A DNA stretch of 64,000 nucleotides from Acinetobacter sp. ANC 7912 (GTDB lineage: Bacteria > Pseudomonadota > Gammaproteobacteria > Pseudomonadales > Moraxellaceae). The stretch's first letter is position 1; every line of letters begins with the position of its first letter. The translations under genes were made by a program, and so were the position numbers. The stretch spans positions 1,488,001 through 1,552,000 of the forward strand of contig NZ_CP156795.1 in the NCBI RefSeq assembly GCF_039862785.1. Direction: 5' to 3'. The notes under the pieces are model-generated. The model saw nothing but the letters and a program-made list of their open reading frames with translations. It was not told the origin of the DNA and did not search any database. Positions 33,854 through 44,373 of the stretch are shown here, piece after piece.

Positions 33854-35227
33854 ATGATTCGTTTAGATACAGGAACACCAGGTGCAGGCAAAACGTTAAT
33901 TAACGTTCGTGATATTGTTCAATTAGAAAAAACTAATCAAAAAAATATCATTCTTAATCCAAAAATATATGAAACTAATTTAAAGCTTATCCAGGATAAA
34001 AGTTTATCTGACGAATTTGCTTATTGTGTTCGAAAAGTTGGTCAAGGTGTTGATTTAAAAGATGAAGTTTTTCATTTTGATAATAATTACTTTGATTTTT
34101 TAAAATCATCAGAACGTATTGAAGATTATTTTTATCGCTCTATTTTTTATAATGAAATTATTGAACGAGTTAATAAAGAACATAATCTTTCTTTAAATAA
34201 AGTCCGACCTGTTAGAACTATCTATACCAATATCGCTGGCTTAGAAATTGATACAGTCCGTCCTATTCCATCAGATGCAGACTGGCGCAAGCTCCCAGAT
34301 GGCTCTTATGTTGTTTATGATGAAATCCAGAATATTCCTATATTTTCATCTGAAAATAGGGGAGTTGATCCAATTGTTAAAGACTTAACTATTCATCGTC
34401 ATCGTGGTTTTGACATTGTTGGTATTACTCAATTTCCTGATCTTGTTCGAAAAGAATTTAGGGCTTTAGTTGGTCATCATCGTCATTTGGTCAATTCTTT
34501 TGGTCTTAAACGCTCTACACAATATGAATGGTCAACCTGCAAGATTGATCCGAATGCGTTTAAGAATAAGGCAACAGCCGAAATTAAAGATACTTTTGCC
34601 TTTCCACCTGATCTTTATAAATATTACCGTTCTTCAACTGCTCATACACATAAGCGTCGATTGCCTTGGCGCTTTATTATGATTTTATCTGCTGTCTTAA
34701 TTGCTTGTATTTCCTTATTTACCTGTACTTTTTCAAAGGAAAATAACGTAGTTAGACAGATTGCTACAGGTACTCCACATGATTCAGCCAAACCATCAAG
34801 CGATAAATCTGATTCTAAGCAATCACCAGCAACAACAGAAACAGGCTCTGAGAAAGTTCAGGGGGAAAATGACAATCCTCTTAATACTTCTAACAATGAA
34901 TCTACTCTGGATATTGAGCCAGCTTATGACCCTGCCGATCCATTCGGCTATCAGCCTGTTCAGTTCGTTCAGCCTACAAGTATTCGGGTTTTTTCTGGTT
35001 GTTTTTGTAGCAAGAAATCATGTAAAGCTTATGACCAGCAGGGAACACAAATTAACGGAATTGATCCAAAACTCTGCAAAGGACTTATGGAAGACAGTTC
35101 AAACAGACCATATAACTATTTCAAACAACAGGCCTCAAGCAATCAAACGACTAATTCAGGTCAGCAACCACAATCAGCAGCTCCGCAAACTGAAAACGCT
35201 TTACCTGTTCAAGAATCATCTGCTTGA
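33854..35227 (+). CDS. zot: Zot/pI ATPase, copy 3
   Basis: Identical to 21104..22477. Confidence 0.9.
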   Translation: MIRLDTGTPGAGKTLINVRDIVQLEKTNQKNIILNPKIYETNLKLIQDKSLSDEFAYCVRKVGQGVDLKDEVFHFDNNYFDFLKSSERIEDYFYRSIFYNEIIERVNKEHNLSLNKVRPVRTIYTNIAGLEIDTVRPIPSDADWRKLPDGSYVVYDEIQNIPIFSSENRGVDPIVKDLTIHRHRGFDIVGITQFPDLVRKEFRALVGHHRHLVNSFGLKRSTQYEWSTCKIDPNAFKNKATAEIKDTFAFPPDLYKYYRSSTAHTHKRRLPWRFIMILSAVLIACISLFTCTFSKENNVVRQIATGTPHDSAKPSSDKSDSKQSPATTETGSEKVQGENDNPLNTSNNESTLDIEPAYDPADPFGYQPVQFVQPTSIRVFSGCFCSKKSCKAYDQQGTQINGIDPKLCKGLMEDSSNRPYNYFKQQASSNQTTNSGQQPQSAAPQTENALPVQESSA

Positions 35228-35912
35228 TATTAATTAACGAGTGTCTACGAGTGACACGCCACCCATTAAAATTATGATTTTTCTTTCCCTGATTACAAAA
35301 TCCGGTAAGATGAATCTAATAGGGGCAAATAGAGGGCGTGTTCCGCCCGAACTGACATAATATGGATTTCAAAGGTTTTTTTAAGTGGTGCTTTAAGTTT
35401 TTTATAATGCTTTTAATTATTGGCTTTTTGATACGGTTTTTATACTCGATTTTTTAGCCACTGGAGAGATCAATGCTTACCAGGGAGATTGGCATTATGT
35501 ATCACCTGGGAAGTTATCCTGGGAAAGCATAAAATTTCGTAAGTTATTGATTCTTTGTTCTGATCATTTTTTATTGTTGGCAAAATATTACATTTGACCA
35601 GGTGTTATCCTGGTGAAAATCTTATAAGACTGATTTCGTATAATGTAGCCGAAGATTATGTTACTAAGCCCCAGTGAGAAAATAGACCGTCTCACGGGGC
35701 TTTTTAACATCAATCTTCATTATACGAACATCTGTCTGCGCATCATGACGAACGCGAGGAGCTTCGACGAGTGTGAGGAGTAGGGCGCTAAGAAAAAGGC
35801 ACACTACTGTCTAATAGTGTGCCTGACTCTCGAAAGTTTTTTGCAATTCGCTCTATGAGCTATATATAACGGAGCTTTCAGAGTTATCAAGAATGTTTCG
35901 CATTTAAGCCAA

Positions 35913-36107
35913 TTATTTAGCTATAACCCTTACTTGTCCACTTGTTGTTAATTCAGTTTCATTTATACATTGTTCTAAAATAATATGTACAAGCTCGCTT
36001 TCTTTTATTGGCATTAAATTTCTATTAATCAATAGTTTATTAAGCTCAATACATTTTTTTCTAAGCATTTCTTGCTCTTTATCGTTTAGCCTAACTGTAA
36101 TTGCCAT
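35913..36107 (-). CDS. RHH phage repressor, copy 4
   Basis: Identical to 16788..16982. Confidence 0.7.
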   Translation of the reverse strand: MAITVRLNDKEQEMLRKKCIELNKLLINRNLMPIKESELVHIILEQCINETELTTSGQVRVIAK

Positions 36108-36232
36108 TTTTTAACCAATCTGTATTCATCTAACATGTTGTCAATACTACTTGTATACATGTAATTTGTGCTTGATATTCATGTGTACATGTATTAAATT
36201 TATCTCAATGTAATTTGTATACATGTATAAAA

Positions 36233-37456
36233 ATGCTCGATTTCCTCCGTTTAGCGATTCCAATCATTCCTACGCATGTGCGTAGTTTTGATAATCACCA
36301 TCAGTTCAATGGTGATATTCGCGATTATGGAGTTCCAGCAGCAACACGCCATGTAAGTAAGACAGATGACGGCCAGACCATAACAGGGGACTTGTATCAC
36401 CCTTATGAAGCTCTACCAAGTGACTATACAGATATGGCTGTTAAGTTTTATACCAATACTATGAATACAGTACCTTATGTTGAGTTAAAAGCATCTCCAC
36501 TTAAGCTTTTACAGGGTCACAATGTTTATGGTTTTGAATCTATAGAACTTGGTGCTATGCACATGCTTGGAATGTTTTTTGAAGCATTTCCTAAATTGAG
36601 TGCGATTCTTGATAGAGATAAAACAGAAGTTCTTTGTCTTGATACTACTTATCTTTTTAGATTGCCTCATCAGAATATGGTTCAGCCAGTTCTTGACTAT
36701 ATGTCCAATCTTGCATCTGGCCACCGTAAAGCGCGTCAAGTCAAATACGATAATTACATTACTTGGGGTAACGATGGTGCAAGTGTTCGTCCTAAAGCGT
36801 ATGGCAAATTTGAAGAAGTAAAAGCCCAATTAAATAAGGTTCAGAAACAAGCAGAGAAGGGCTGTATGCGCTCTAAATCACTTGTCATGGCTATGCATGA
36901 TGCTTTGCCTTTTGCTAATGCTGTTTTACGTCTCGAAGCACGTATTACTAAAACGTATCTAACTAAAAACGGTTATCCGTCTAATTTATTTCAGTTAATT
37001 AATTTGCAACATGAACAGCCAGAATTATTGCTACGCCTCTGGCACGTAGCTTTTGACCCGATCTTAGACACAATGAAGGGTAAATATATGAATTTTTCAA
37101 GTGATGGCGAAATTTTAGATTTACTCAAATCTAAATTAGTGACTTATACAAAGACTGGTAAAGAAAGTTTTACAAAAGCTAATAACGCTATGAAGTTTTA
37201 TTCTTTGGTACGTCAGATTGGATTAACTGCAACTAAGGGTTTGTATAGTGAAGCTCAATTTTATAAATGCCTTAATTCATTATTAGATTGCGGTATTTCA
37301 AAATCTCACATTCAAAACCTTCATAAGAATCCTAACGGCAAAGTTATTCCGTTTGTCCGTATGTTTGAACTCAAGATGTGCGACCAGCAGCCATCTGACT
37401 ATCAAATTCCAGTTTCACAATACAGTCCTAAAAAGGGCTTATATCTAGTTGCCTGA
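36233..37456 (+). CDS. Phage replication initiator, copy 4
   Basis: Identical protein to 17108..18331. Confidence 0.85.
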   Translation: MLDFLRLAIPIIPTHVRSFDNHHQFNGDIRDYGVPAATRHVSKTDDGQTITGDLYHPYEALPSDYTDMAVKFYTNTMNTVPYVELKASPLKLLQGHNVYGFESIELGAMHMLGMFFEAFPKLSAILDRDKTEVLCLDTTYLFRLPHQNMVQPVLDYMSNLASGHRKARQVKYDNYITWGNDGASVRPKAYGKFEEVKAQLNKVQKQAEKGCMRSKSLVMAMHDALPFANAVLRLEARITKTYLTKNGYPSNLFQLINLQHEQPELLLRLWHVAFDPILDTMKGKYMNFSSDGEILDLLKSKLVTYTKTGKESFTKANNAMKFYSLVRQIGLTATKGLYSEAQFYKCLNSLLDCGISKSHIQNLHKNPNGKVIPFVRMFELKMCDQQPSDYQIPVSQYSPKKGLYLVA

Positions 37457-37469
37457 GGAGGCTATAACC

Positions 37470-37760
37470 ATGCAAGTTCAATTTAATAAACGCACAATTA
37501 CACCAATTGCTAACAAGTATCAGGATAAAAAAACAGGTGAAGATAAGCTTTCCCTGAAAACCACTGTGTTAAGTCCTGTTCAATATAGTTTAAAACCTAC
37601 ACCTGGCATGATGCCAGTTGAACAGATCCAAGCAGTCCTTATTGAGTGTGCGGAAAATTATCAAGAAGTAGAAATTGAATTTGTTGAACGTCAAACAAAT
37701 TATGGTGCAGAGATGCAAATTTTCAGTGTTAAGCCAGTGCTTAAGAAAGTTGGAGCTTAG
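37470..37760 (+). CDS. Phage ssDNA-binding-like protein, copy 4
   Basis: Identical to 18345..18635. Confidence 0.55.
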   Translation: MQVQFNKRTITPIANKYQDKKTGEDKLSLKTTVLSPVQYSLKPTPGMMPVEQIQAVLIECAENYQEVEIEFVERQTNYGAEMQIFSVKPVLKKVGA

Positions 37761-37762
37761 AT

Positions 37763-37891
37763 ATGGATTTCTGTTCAGGGTGTGGCCAATATTTTGTTAA
37801 TGAACAAGATTTATCTTTTCATGAATGCTTTGCATTTAGAAAGCTTAGCAAAATCAAAGGTTTAAAATACATTATTTCGTATAATGTATAA
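37763..37891 (+). CDS. 42-aa zinc-finger-like protein, copy 4
   Basis: Identical to 18638..18766. Confidence 0.55.
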   Translation: MDFCSGCGQYFVNEQDLSFHECFAFRKLSKIKGLKYIISYNV

Positions 37892-37928
37892 TATGTAAAT
37901 AAATCAATAGGTTAGGGTAATAATTATA

Positions 37929-38027
37929 ATGTCACAGCTCATTTATAAGTGCAAGAAATGCGGTGCTAAATTCTCTGATCAATTGGTTTATTGCAAGCAT
38001 TTTTATAACTGTACAAAGAGAATTTAA
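37929..38027 (+). CDS. 32-aa zinc-finger-like protein, copy 4
   Basis: Identical to 18804..18902; absent from the fifth unit. Confidence 0.5.
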   Translation: MSQLIYKCKKCGAKFSDQLVYCKHFYNCTKRI

Positions 38028-38030
38028 GAA

Positions 38031-38222
38031 ATGGCAAGCATCTGTGAAATTGTCGAAGAAAGCACAAATGCCTGCCTTAAGTGGGTCGAGTACACGCCAG
38101 TAATCGACCAGTTAGCAATCACAAAGGACGATGCACTTTTAATCTTAACACCGATTGCAAGTATCTACGTCCTTTTGATTGGGTGGTCTTTCATTATGCT
38201 CATCTACCACCAGAGCAAATAA
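38031..38222 (+). CDS. 63-aa phage membrane protein, copy 4
   Basis: Identical to 18906..19097. Confidence 0.6.
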   Translation: MASICEIVEESTNACLKWVEYTPVIDQLAITKDDALLILTPIASIYVLLIGWSFIMLIYHQSK

Positions 38223-38236
38223 AAAAGGAGACGATT

Positions 38237-38515
38237 ATGTCTAATTTAAAAAACGTAGAACGTATGGAAGCAACTGTTCAACAGGGTAAAAAAACTTGGT
38301 TCCAACGTCATTGTCCTACTTTTGCTGCTGCTGGTGCTGCTGTTGGTTCAATGGTAGTTGCTTCTAGTGCAAATGCTGCTGGTGTTGCTGATCTGTTTAC
38401 CGAAATTTCAACTGAAATGAGTGGCGTTTCAACTGGCGTTTTGTCAATTCTAACAATCCTTGCAGGTGTAGTTGCGTTGCTTCTTGGTTGGGCTTACGTC
38501 AAGAAAGCACGTTAA
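38237..38515 (+). CDS. Major coat protein, copy 4
   Basis: Identical to 19112..19390; terminator at 38526-38552. Confidence 0.88.
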   Translation: MSNLKNVERMEATVQQGKKTWFQRHCPTFAAAGAAVGSMVVASSANAAGVADLFTEISTEMSGVSTGVLSILTILAGVVALLLGWAYVKKAR

Positions 38516-38567
38516 TTACTGCTCGAATCTCCCAGCTTCGGCTGGGATTTTCGTATAAGGGGGAAGT

Positions 38568-38651
38568 ATGGAAAACGCATCTATTTTTTATTGGTTATTA
38601 GTCATCGTTCCTTGGGTTGCTTTACATGGTATTTGGAGAGTAATCAGATGA
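38568..38651 (+). CDS. 27-aa hydrophobic phage peptide, copy 4
   Basis: Identical to 19443..19526. Confidence 0.55.
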   Translation: MENASIFYWLLVIVPWVALHGIWRVIR

Positions 38652-39958
38652 AAAAGTTTTTAACTGTACTTCTTACATTTACTCTTTATTTCAATTTATT
38701 TACTACGGCTCATGCTGCCAATGTTGGCGGTTGGACTTTGGGCGGTGGTGTTGCTCAAGGTGCTTCTACTGTTTATGAAGGTACAAAAAGAGTTGTTATT
38801 GATGGCGTTGATTACATAAAAAAAGGCACTGCAAAAATTACTCCCCCTGCAAGCGGTGTTGCTAAAGTCCTCGCTCGTGGTGCTGCTGGTTATGCTCTTT
38901 CCGTTGCTGTTGAACAGTTGTTAGGCTCTGTTGATTGGGTTCTCGATCCTGAAAATAATGCAATTAAATATTTTCCTGAAGTAAGTGATTGTCAATCTTC
39001 AGGCTGTCCACATGCTCAAAAAGTTTTTACTGTTTATGGCGATGATAGACAAAGATATCTTTTTGATTCTCTAACTACTGCATGTGCTTTTGTTGCAACT
39101 CAAAGCAATCAAAGGGACTATACCTTAATCAGTACCAATATGGCTAATGCCGAAAATGGTAATTGTTATTTTCATTCTAAGCGTTATCCCGATCTGCGTA
39201 ACTGGGATTTGAATTATCAAATTCCTTATGTTTCAAATCCTGCTTACAATCCCAATGCAGAACGTGAGGAAAAATCTATTCCTCTAGAAACTGTTGCTCA
39301 ACAAGTAATTTCAAATGCTGAAAGTGGTGATGCTTCTGCACAAGTTGCTACTACTGCCGCTGCTGCTGATATTGTTGCCGAAGCTGAAAAAGATGATGCA
39401 AAAGCTCGTCCTATCGTTCAACAGTTAGAAGCATCTGCACAAACAAAGCCTGCTGATGAAGCTGCTGCTGAAAAAGCCAATGAAGCTACTGGAGAAGCAA
39501 AACCTAATACAGCTAATCCTGAAGCAACCGATTTATCAATTGAATTTCCTGTTTTTTGTGGTTGGGCACCTTTGGTCTGTGAAGCTGCTCAAGTTGTTAT
39601 CTCTTTTCCTCAAACTCTTACAAATTGGTGGGAAACAGGAAAATCAAAGGCCGAAGAATGGGCTACATCAATTTCTGAAGCCTGGACTGCTGTTAAGGAT
39701 TGGGCTAAGTCAGAACAACAAGATGACACTGAATTAGATATTCCAGAACAAGAACAACCAGATATAGATACTGATATTGCTTTTGGGGGTTCATGTCCTT
39801 CCGATCGTGAAGCCGAGGTCAATATGGGCGTCGGTATCATCAAATTACCTATCTCTTATGAGCCAATTTGTACAACTGTTTCTACAGCTAAACCTGTGCT
39901 TATTTTTGTCGGTTTTTTTATTGCTGCATTAATTATTGGTGGGGTGAGATCAGAATGA
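38648..39958 (+). CDS. Adsorption protein (pIII/TspB-like), copy 4
   Basis: Identical to 19523..20833. Confidence 0.8.
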   Translation: MKKFLTVLLTFTLYFNLFTTAHAANVGGWTLGGGVAQGASTVYEGTKRVVIDGVDYIKKGTAKITPPASGVAKVLARGAAGYALSVAVEQLLGSVDWVLDPENNAIKYFPEVSDCQSSGCPHAQKVFTVYGDDRQRYLFDSLTTACAFVATQSNQRDYTLISTNMANAENGNCYFHSKRYPDLRNWDLNYQIPYVSNPAYNPNAEREEKSIPLETVAQQVISNAESGDASAQVATTAAAADIVAEAEKDDAKARPIVQQLEASAQTKPADEAAAEKANEATGEAKPNTANPEATDLSIEFPVFCGWAPLVCEAAQVVISFPQTLTNWWETGKSKAEEWATSISEAWTAVKDWAKSEQQDDTELDIPEQEQPDIDTDIAFGGSCPSDREAEVNMGVGIIKLPISYEPICTTVSTAKPVLIFVGFFIAALIIGGVRSE

Positions 39959-40227
39959 GTTTATCTTCTTTATTACAGGATTTACAAAAGGGCGCTCTTA
40001 AAAATATCCTGACTGGTGCTGGTGTTGCTCTTACAACTTCATCAATTTCTTACATTGCTTTTCAACAGGCGGTTAATGCTGTTCAACAACAATCTTACGG
40101 TATACCCGGTGATTTGATTGCGATTCTACACTTAGCCGGATTTGATATTTTCTTTTCAACTGTACTTGCTGCAATCGTGACAAGGCTATCACTGAATGCT
40201 GGCAACTTGGCATTAAAGAAGATTTAA
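39955..40227 (+). CDS. pVI-like protein, copy 4
   Basis: Identical to 20830..21102. Confidence 0.75.
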   Translation: MSLSSLLQDLQKGALKNILTGAGVALTTSSISYIAFQQAVNAVQQQSYGIPGDLIAILHLAGFDIFFSTVLAAIVTRLSLNAGNLALKKI

Positions 40228-40228
40228 A

Positions 40229-41602
40229 ATGATTCGTTTAGATACAGGAACACCAGGTGCAGGCAAAACGTTAATTAACGTTCGTGATATTGTTCAATTA
40301 GAAAAAACTAATCAAAAAAATATCATTCTTAATCCAAAAATATATGAAACTAATTTAAAGCTTATCCAGGATAAAAGTTTATCTGACGAATTTGCTTATT
40401 GTGTTCGAAAAGTTGGTCAAGGTGTTGATTTAAAAGATGAAGTTTTTCATTTTGATAATAATTACTTTGATTTTTTAAAATCATCAGAACGTATTGAAGA
40501 TTATTTTTATCGCTCTATTTTTTATAATGAAATTATTGAACGAGTTAATAAAGAACATAATCTTTCTTTAAATAAAGTCCGACCTGTTAGAACTATCTAT
40601 ACCAATATCGCTGGCTTAGAAATTGATACAGTCCGTCCTATTCCATCAGATGCAGACTGGCGCAAGCTCCCAGATGGCTCTTATGTTGTTTATGATGAAA
40701 TCCAGAATATTCCTATATTTTCATCTGAAAATAGGGGAGTTGATCCAATTGTTAAAGACTTAACTATTCATCGTCATCGTGGTTTTGACATTGTTGGTAT
40801 TACTCAATTTCCTGATCTTGTTCGAAAAGAATTTAGGGCTTTAGTTGGTCATCATCGTCATTTGGTCAATTCTTTTGGTCTTAAACGCTCTACACAATAT
40901 GAATGGTCAACCTGCAAGATTGATCCGAATGCGTTTAAGAATAAGGCAACAGCCGAAATTAAAGATACTTTTGCCTTTCCACCTGATCTTTATAAATATT
41001 ACCGTTCTTCAACTGCTCATACACATAAGCGTCGATTGCCTTGGCGCTTTATTATGATTTTATCTGCTGTCTTAATTGCTTGTATTTCCTTATTTACCTG
41101 TACTTTTTCAAAGGAAAATAACGTAGTTAGACAGATTGCTACAGGTACTCCACATGATTCAGCCAAACCATCAAGCGATAAATCTGATTCTAAGCAATCA
41201 CCAGCAACAACAGAAACAGGCTCTGAGAAAGTTCAGGGGGAAAATGACAATCCTCTTAATACTTCTAACAATGAATCTACTCTGGATATTGAGCCAGCTT
41301 ATGACCCTGCCGATCCATTCGGCTATCAGCCTGTTCAGTTCGTTCAGCCTACAAGTATTCGGGTTTTTTCTGGTTGTTTTTGTAGCAAGAAATCATGTAA
41401 AGCTTATGACCAGCAGGGAACACAAATTAACGGAATTGATCCAAAACTCTGCAAAGGACTTATGGAAGACAGTTCAAACAGACCATATAACTATTTCAAA
41501 CAACAGGCCTCAAGCAATCAAACGACTAATTCAGGTCAGCAACCACAATCAGCAGCTCCGCAAACTGAAAACGCTTTACCTGTTCAAGAATCATCTGCTT
41601 GA
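40229..41602 (+). CDS. zot: Zot/pI ATPase, copy 4
   Basis: Identical to 21104..22477. Confidence 0.9.
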   Translation: MIRLDTGTPGAGKTLINVRDIVQLEKTNQKNIILNPKIYETNLKLIQDKSLSDEFAYCVRKVGQGVDLKDEVFHFDNNYFDFLKSSERIEDYFYRSIFYNEIIERVNKEHNLSLNKVRPVRTIYTNIAGLEIDTVRPIPSDADWRKLPDGSYVVYDEIQNIPIFSSENRGVDPIVKDLTIHRHRGFDIVGITQFPDLVRKEFRALVGHHRHLVNSFGLKRSTQYEWSTCKIDPNAFKNKATAEIKDTFAFPPDLYKYYRSSTAHTHKRRLPWRFIMILSAVLIACISLFTCTFSKENNVVRQIATGTPHDSAKPSSDKSDSKQSPATTETGSEKVQGENDNPLNTSNNESTLDIEPAYDPADPFGYQPVQFVQPTSIRVFSGCFCSKKSCKAYDQQGTQINGIDPKLCKGLMEDSSNRPYNYFKQQASSNQTTNSGQQPQSAAPQTENALPVQESSA

Positions 41603-42287
41603 TATTAATTAACGAGTGTCTACGAGTGACACGCCACCCATTAAAATTATGATTTTTCTTTCCCTGATTACAAAATCCGGTAAGATGAATCTAATAGGGG
41701 CAAATAGAGGGCGTGTTCCGCCCGAACTGACATAATATGGATTTCAAAGGTTTTTTTAAGTGGTGCTTTAAGTTTTTTATAATGCTTTTAATTATTGGCT
41801 TTTTGATACGGTTTTTATACTCGATTTTTTAGCCACTGGAGAGATCAATGCTTACCAGGGAGATTGGCATTATGTATCACCTGGGAAGTTATCCTGGGAA
41901 AGCATAAAATTTCGTAAGTTATTGATTCTTTGTTCTGATCATTTTTTATTGTTGGCAAAATATTACATTTGACCAGGTGTTATCCTGGTGAAAATCTTAT
42001 AAGACTGATTTCGTATAATGTAGCCGAAGATTATGTTACTAAGCCCCAGTGAGAAAATAGACCGTCTCACGGGGCTTTTTAACATCAATCTTCATTATAC
42101 GAACATCTGTCTGCGCATCATGACGAACGCGAGGAGCTTCGACGAGTGTGAGGAGTAGGGCGCTAAGAAAAAGGCACACTACTGTCTAATAGTGTGCCTG
42201 ACTCTCGAAAGTTTTTTGCAATTCGCTCTATGAGCTATATATAACGGAGCTTTCAGAGTTATCAAGAATGTTTCGCATTTAAGCCAA

Positions 42288-42482
42288 TTATTTAGCTATA
42301 ACCCTTACTTGTCCACTTGTTGTTAATTCAGTTTCATTTATACATTGTTCTAAAATAATATGTACAAGCTCGCTTTCTTTTATTGGCATTAAATTTCTAT
42401 TAATCAATAGTTTATTAAGCTCAATACATTTTTTTCTAAGCATTTCTTGCTCTTTATCGTTTAGCCTAACTGTAATTGCCAT
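42288..42482 (-). CDS. RHH phage repressor, copy 5
   Basis: Identical to 16788..16982; in the partial unit. Confidence 0.7.
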   Translation of the reverse strand: MAITVRLNDKEQEMLRKKCIELNKLLINRNLMPIKESELVHIILEQCINETELTTSGQVRVIAK

Positions 42483-42607
42483 TTTTTAACCAATCTGTAT
42501 TCATCTAACATGTTGTCAATACTACTTGTATACATGTAATTTGTGCTTGATATTCATGTGTACATGTATTAAATTTATCTCAATGTAATTTGTATACATG
42601 TATAAAA

Positions 42608-43831
42608 ATGCTCGATTTCCTCCGTTTAGCGATTCCAATCATTCCTACGCATGTGCGTAGTTTTGATAATCACCATCAGTTCAATGGTGATATTCGCGAT
42701 TATGGAGTTCCAGCAGCAACACGCCATGTAAGTAAGACAGATGACGGCCAGACCATAACAGGGGACTTGTATCACCCTTATGAAGCTCTACCAAGTGACT
42801 ATACAGATATGGCTGTTAAGTTTTATACCAATACTATGAATACAGTACCTTATGTTGAGTTAAAAGCATCTCCACTTAAGCTTTTACAGGGTCACAATGT
42901 TTATGGTTTTGAATCTATAGAACTTGGTGCTATGCACATGCTTGGAATGTTTTTTGAAGCATTTCCTAAATTGAGTGCGATTCTTGATAGAGATAAAACA
43001 GAAGTTCTTTGTCTTGATACTACTTATCTTTTTAGATTGCCTCATCAGAATATGGTTCAGCCAGTTCTTGACTATATGTCCAATCTTGCATCTGGCCACC
43101 GTAAAGCGCGTCAAGTCAAATACGATAATTACATTACTTGGGGTAACGATGGTGCAAGTGTTCGTCCTAAAGCGTATGGCAAATTTGAAGAAGTAAAAGC
43201 CCAATTAAATAAGGTTCAGAAACAAGCAGAGAAGGGCTGTATGCGCTCTAAATCACTTGTCATGGCTATGCATGATGCTTTGCCTTTTGCTAATGCTGTT
43301 TTACGTCTCGAAGCACGTATTACTAAAACGTATCTAACTAAAAACGGTTATCCGTCTAATTTATTTCAGTTAATTAATTTGCAACATGAACAGCCAGAAT
43401 TATTGCTACGCCTCTGGCACGTAGCTTTTGACCCGATCTTAGACACAATGAAGGGTAAATATATGAATTTTTCAAGTGATGGCGAAATTTTAGATTTACT
43501 CAAATCTAAATTAGTGACTTATACAAAGACTGGTAAAGAAAGTTTTACAAAAGCTAATAACGCTATGAAGTTTTATTCTTTGGTACGTCAGATTGGATTA
43601 ACTGCAACTAAGGGTTTGTATAGTGAAGCTCAATTTTATAAATGCCTTAATTCATTATTAGATTGCGGTATTTCAAAATCTCACATTCAAAACCTTCATA
43701 AGAATCCTAACGGCAAAGTTATTCCGTTTGTCCGTATGTTTGAACTCAAGATGTGCGACCAGCAGCCATCTGACTATCAAATTCCAGTTTCACAATACAG
43801 TCCTAAAAAGGGCTTATATCTAGTTGCCTGA
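42608..43831 (+). CDS. Phage replication initiator, copy 5
   Basis: Identical protein to 17108..18331. An intact initiator makes the partial unit potentially able to start its own replication. Confidence 0.85.
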   Translation: MLDFLRLAIPIIPTHVRSFDNHHQFNGDIRDYGVPAATRHVSKTDDGQTITGDLYHPYEALPSDYTDMAVKFYTNTMNTVPYVELKASPLKLLQGHNVYGFESIELGAMHMLGMFFEAFPKLSAILDRDKTEVLCLDTTYLFRLPHQNMVQPVLDYMSNLASGHRKARQVKYDNYITWGNDGASVRPKAYGKFEEVKAQLNKVQKQAEKGCMRSKSLVMAMHDALPFANAVLRLEARITKTYLTKNGYPSNLFQLINLQHEQPELLLRLWHVAFDPILDTMKGKYMNFSSDGEILDLLKSKLVTYTKTGKESFTKANNAMKFYSLVRQIGLTATKGLYSEAQFYKCLNSLLDCGISKSHIQNLHKNPNGKVIPFVRMFELKMCDQQPSDYQIPVSQYSPKKGLYLVA

Positions 43832-43844
43832 GGAGGCTATAACC

Positions 43845-44135
43845 ATGCAAGTTCAATTTAATAAACGCACAATTACACCAATTGCTAACAAGTATCAGGA
43901 TAAAAAAACAGGTGAAGATAAGCTTTCCCTGAAAACCACTGTGTTAAGTCCTGTTCAATATAGTTTAAAACCTACACCTGGCATGATGCCAGTTGAACAG
44001 ATCCAAGCAGTCCTTATTGAGTGTGCGGAAAATTATCAAGAAGTAGAAATTGAATTTGTTGAACGTCAAACAAATTATGGTGCAGAGATGCAAATTTTCA
44101 GTGTTAAGCCAGTGCTTAAGAAAGTTGGAGCTTAG
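43845..44135 (+). CDS. Phage ssDNA-binding-like protein, copy 5
   Basis: Identical to 18345..18635. Confidence 0.55.
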   Translation: MQVQFNKRTITPIANKYQDKKTGEDKLSLKTTVLSPVQYSLKPTPGMMPVEQIQAVLIECAENYQEVEIEFVERQTNYGAEMQIFSVKPVLKKVGA

Positions 44136-44137
44136 AT

Positions 44138-44278
44138 ATGGATTTCTGTTCAGGGTGTGGCCAATATTTTGTTAATGAACAAGATTTATCTTTTCATGAA
44201 TGCTTTGCATTTAGAAAGCTTAGCAAAATCAAAGGTTTAAAATACATTATTTCGTATAATGTATATTATGTTAAATAA
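44138..44278 (+). CDS. Zinc-finger-like protein with dif-encoded C terminus
   Basis: Same start as the 42-aa protein of the full units, but the junction with dif replaces the stop: the end reads ISYNVYYVK, 46 residues, the last ones encoded by dif itself. Confidence 0.5.
   Translation: MDFCSGCGQYFVNEQDLSFHECFAFRKLSKIKGLKYIISYNVYYVK
44249..44276 (+). other. Chromosomal dif site
   Basis: XerC arm ATTTCGTATAA (44249-44259), centre TGTATA (44260-44265), XerD arm TTATGTTAAAT (44266-44276): the 11+6+11 layout of a functional Acinetobacter dif. It resolves chromosome dimers and served as the phage target. It is intact after integration, as expected for CTX-type insertion. Confidence 0.85.
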
Positions 44279-44373
44279 AATATTATGAGGTGAACCTACT
44301 CTTATGACTTTGATGTTTTACTTGAAACTACAATTTATTTAAAAGATTTATTGTACTTAGATTTTTTTACTAG

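Larger units (their letters stand above)
29258..35632 (+). mobile_element. Inovirus prophage copy 3
   Basis: Third full unit; attP hairpin 29258-29356, operators 29757-29852, site B 31499-31526. Confidence 0.93.
35633..42007 (+). mobile_element. Inovirus prophage copy 4
   Basis: Last full unit; attP hairpin 35633-35731, operators 36132-36227, site B 37874-37901. Confidence 0.93.
42008..44265 (+). mobile_element. Fifth, partial phage unit (RS1-like replication module)
   Basis: Runs from attP (42008) through repressor, initiator, ssb-like and zinc-finger genes and then passes, at the site-B position, into an intact dif instead of continuing to the coat genes. Only 2241 bases separate the two XerC arms. 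The content equals the RS2/RS1 module of CTX phage (rstR, rstA, rstB). It is either an integrated satellite or a full copy shortened by Xer exchange between site B and dif. Confidence 0.8.

Noticed and set aside
16508..44276. CRISPR array as the source of regular repeats
   Set aside because: Repeat period is 6375 bp with coding content; there are no short repeat-spacer units anywhere in the window.
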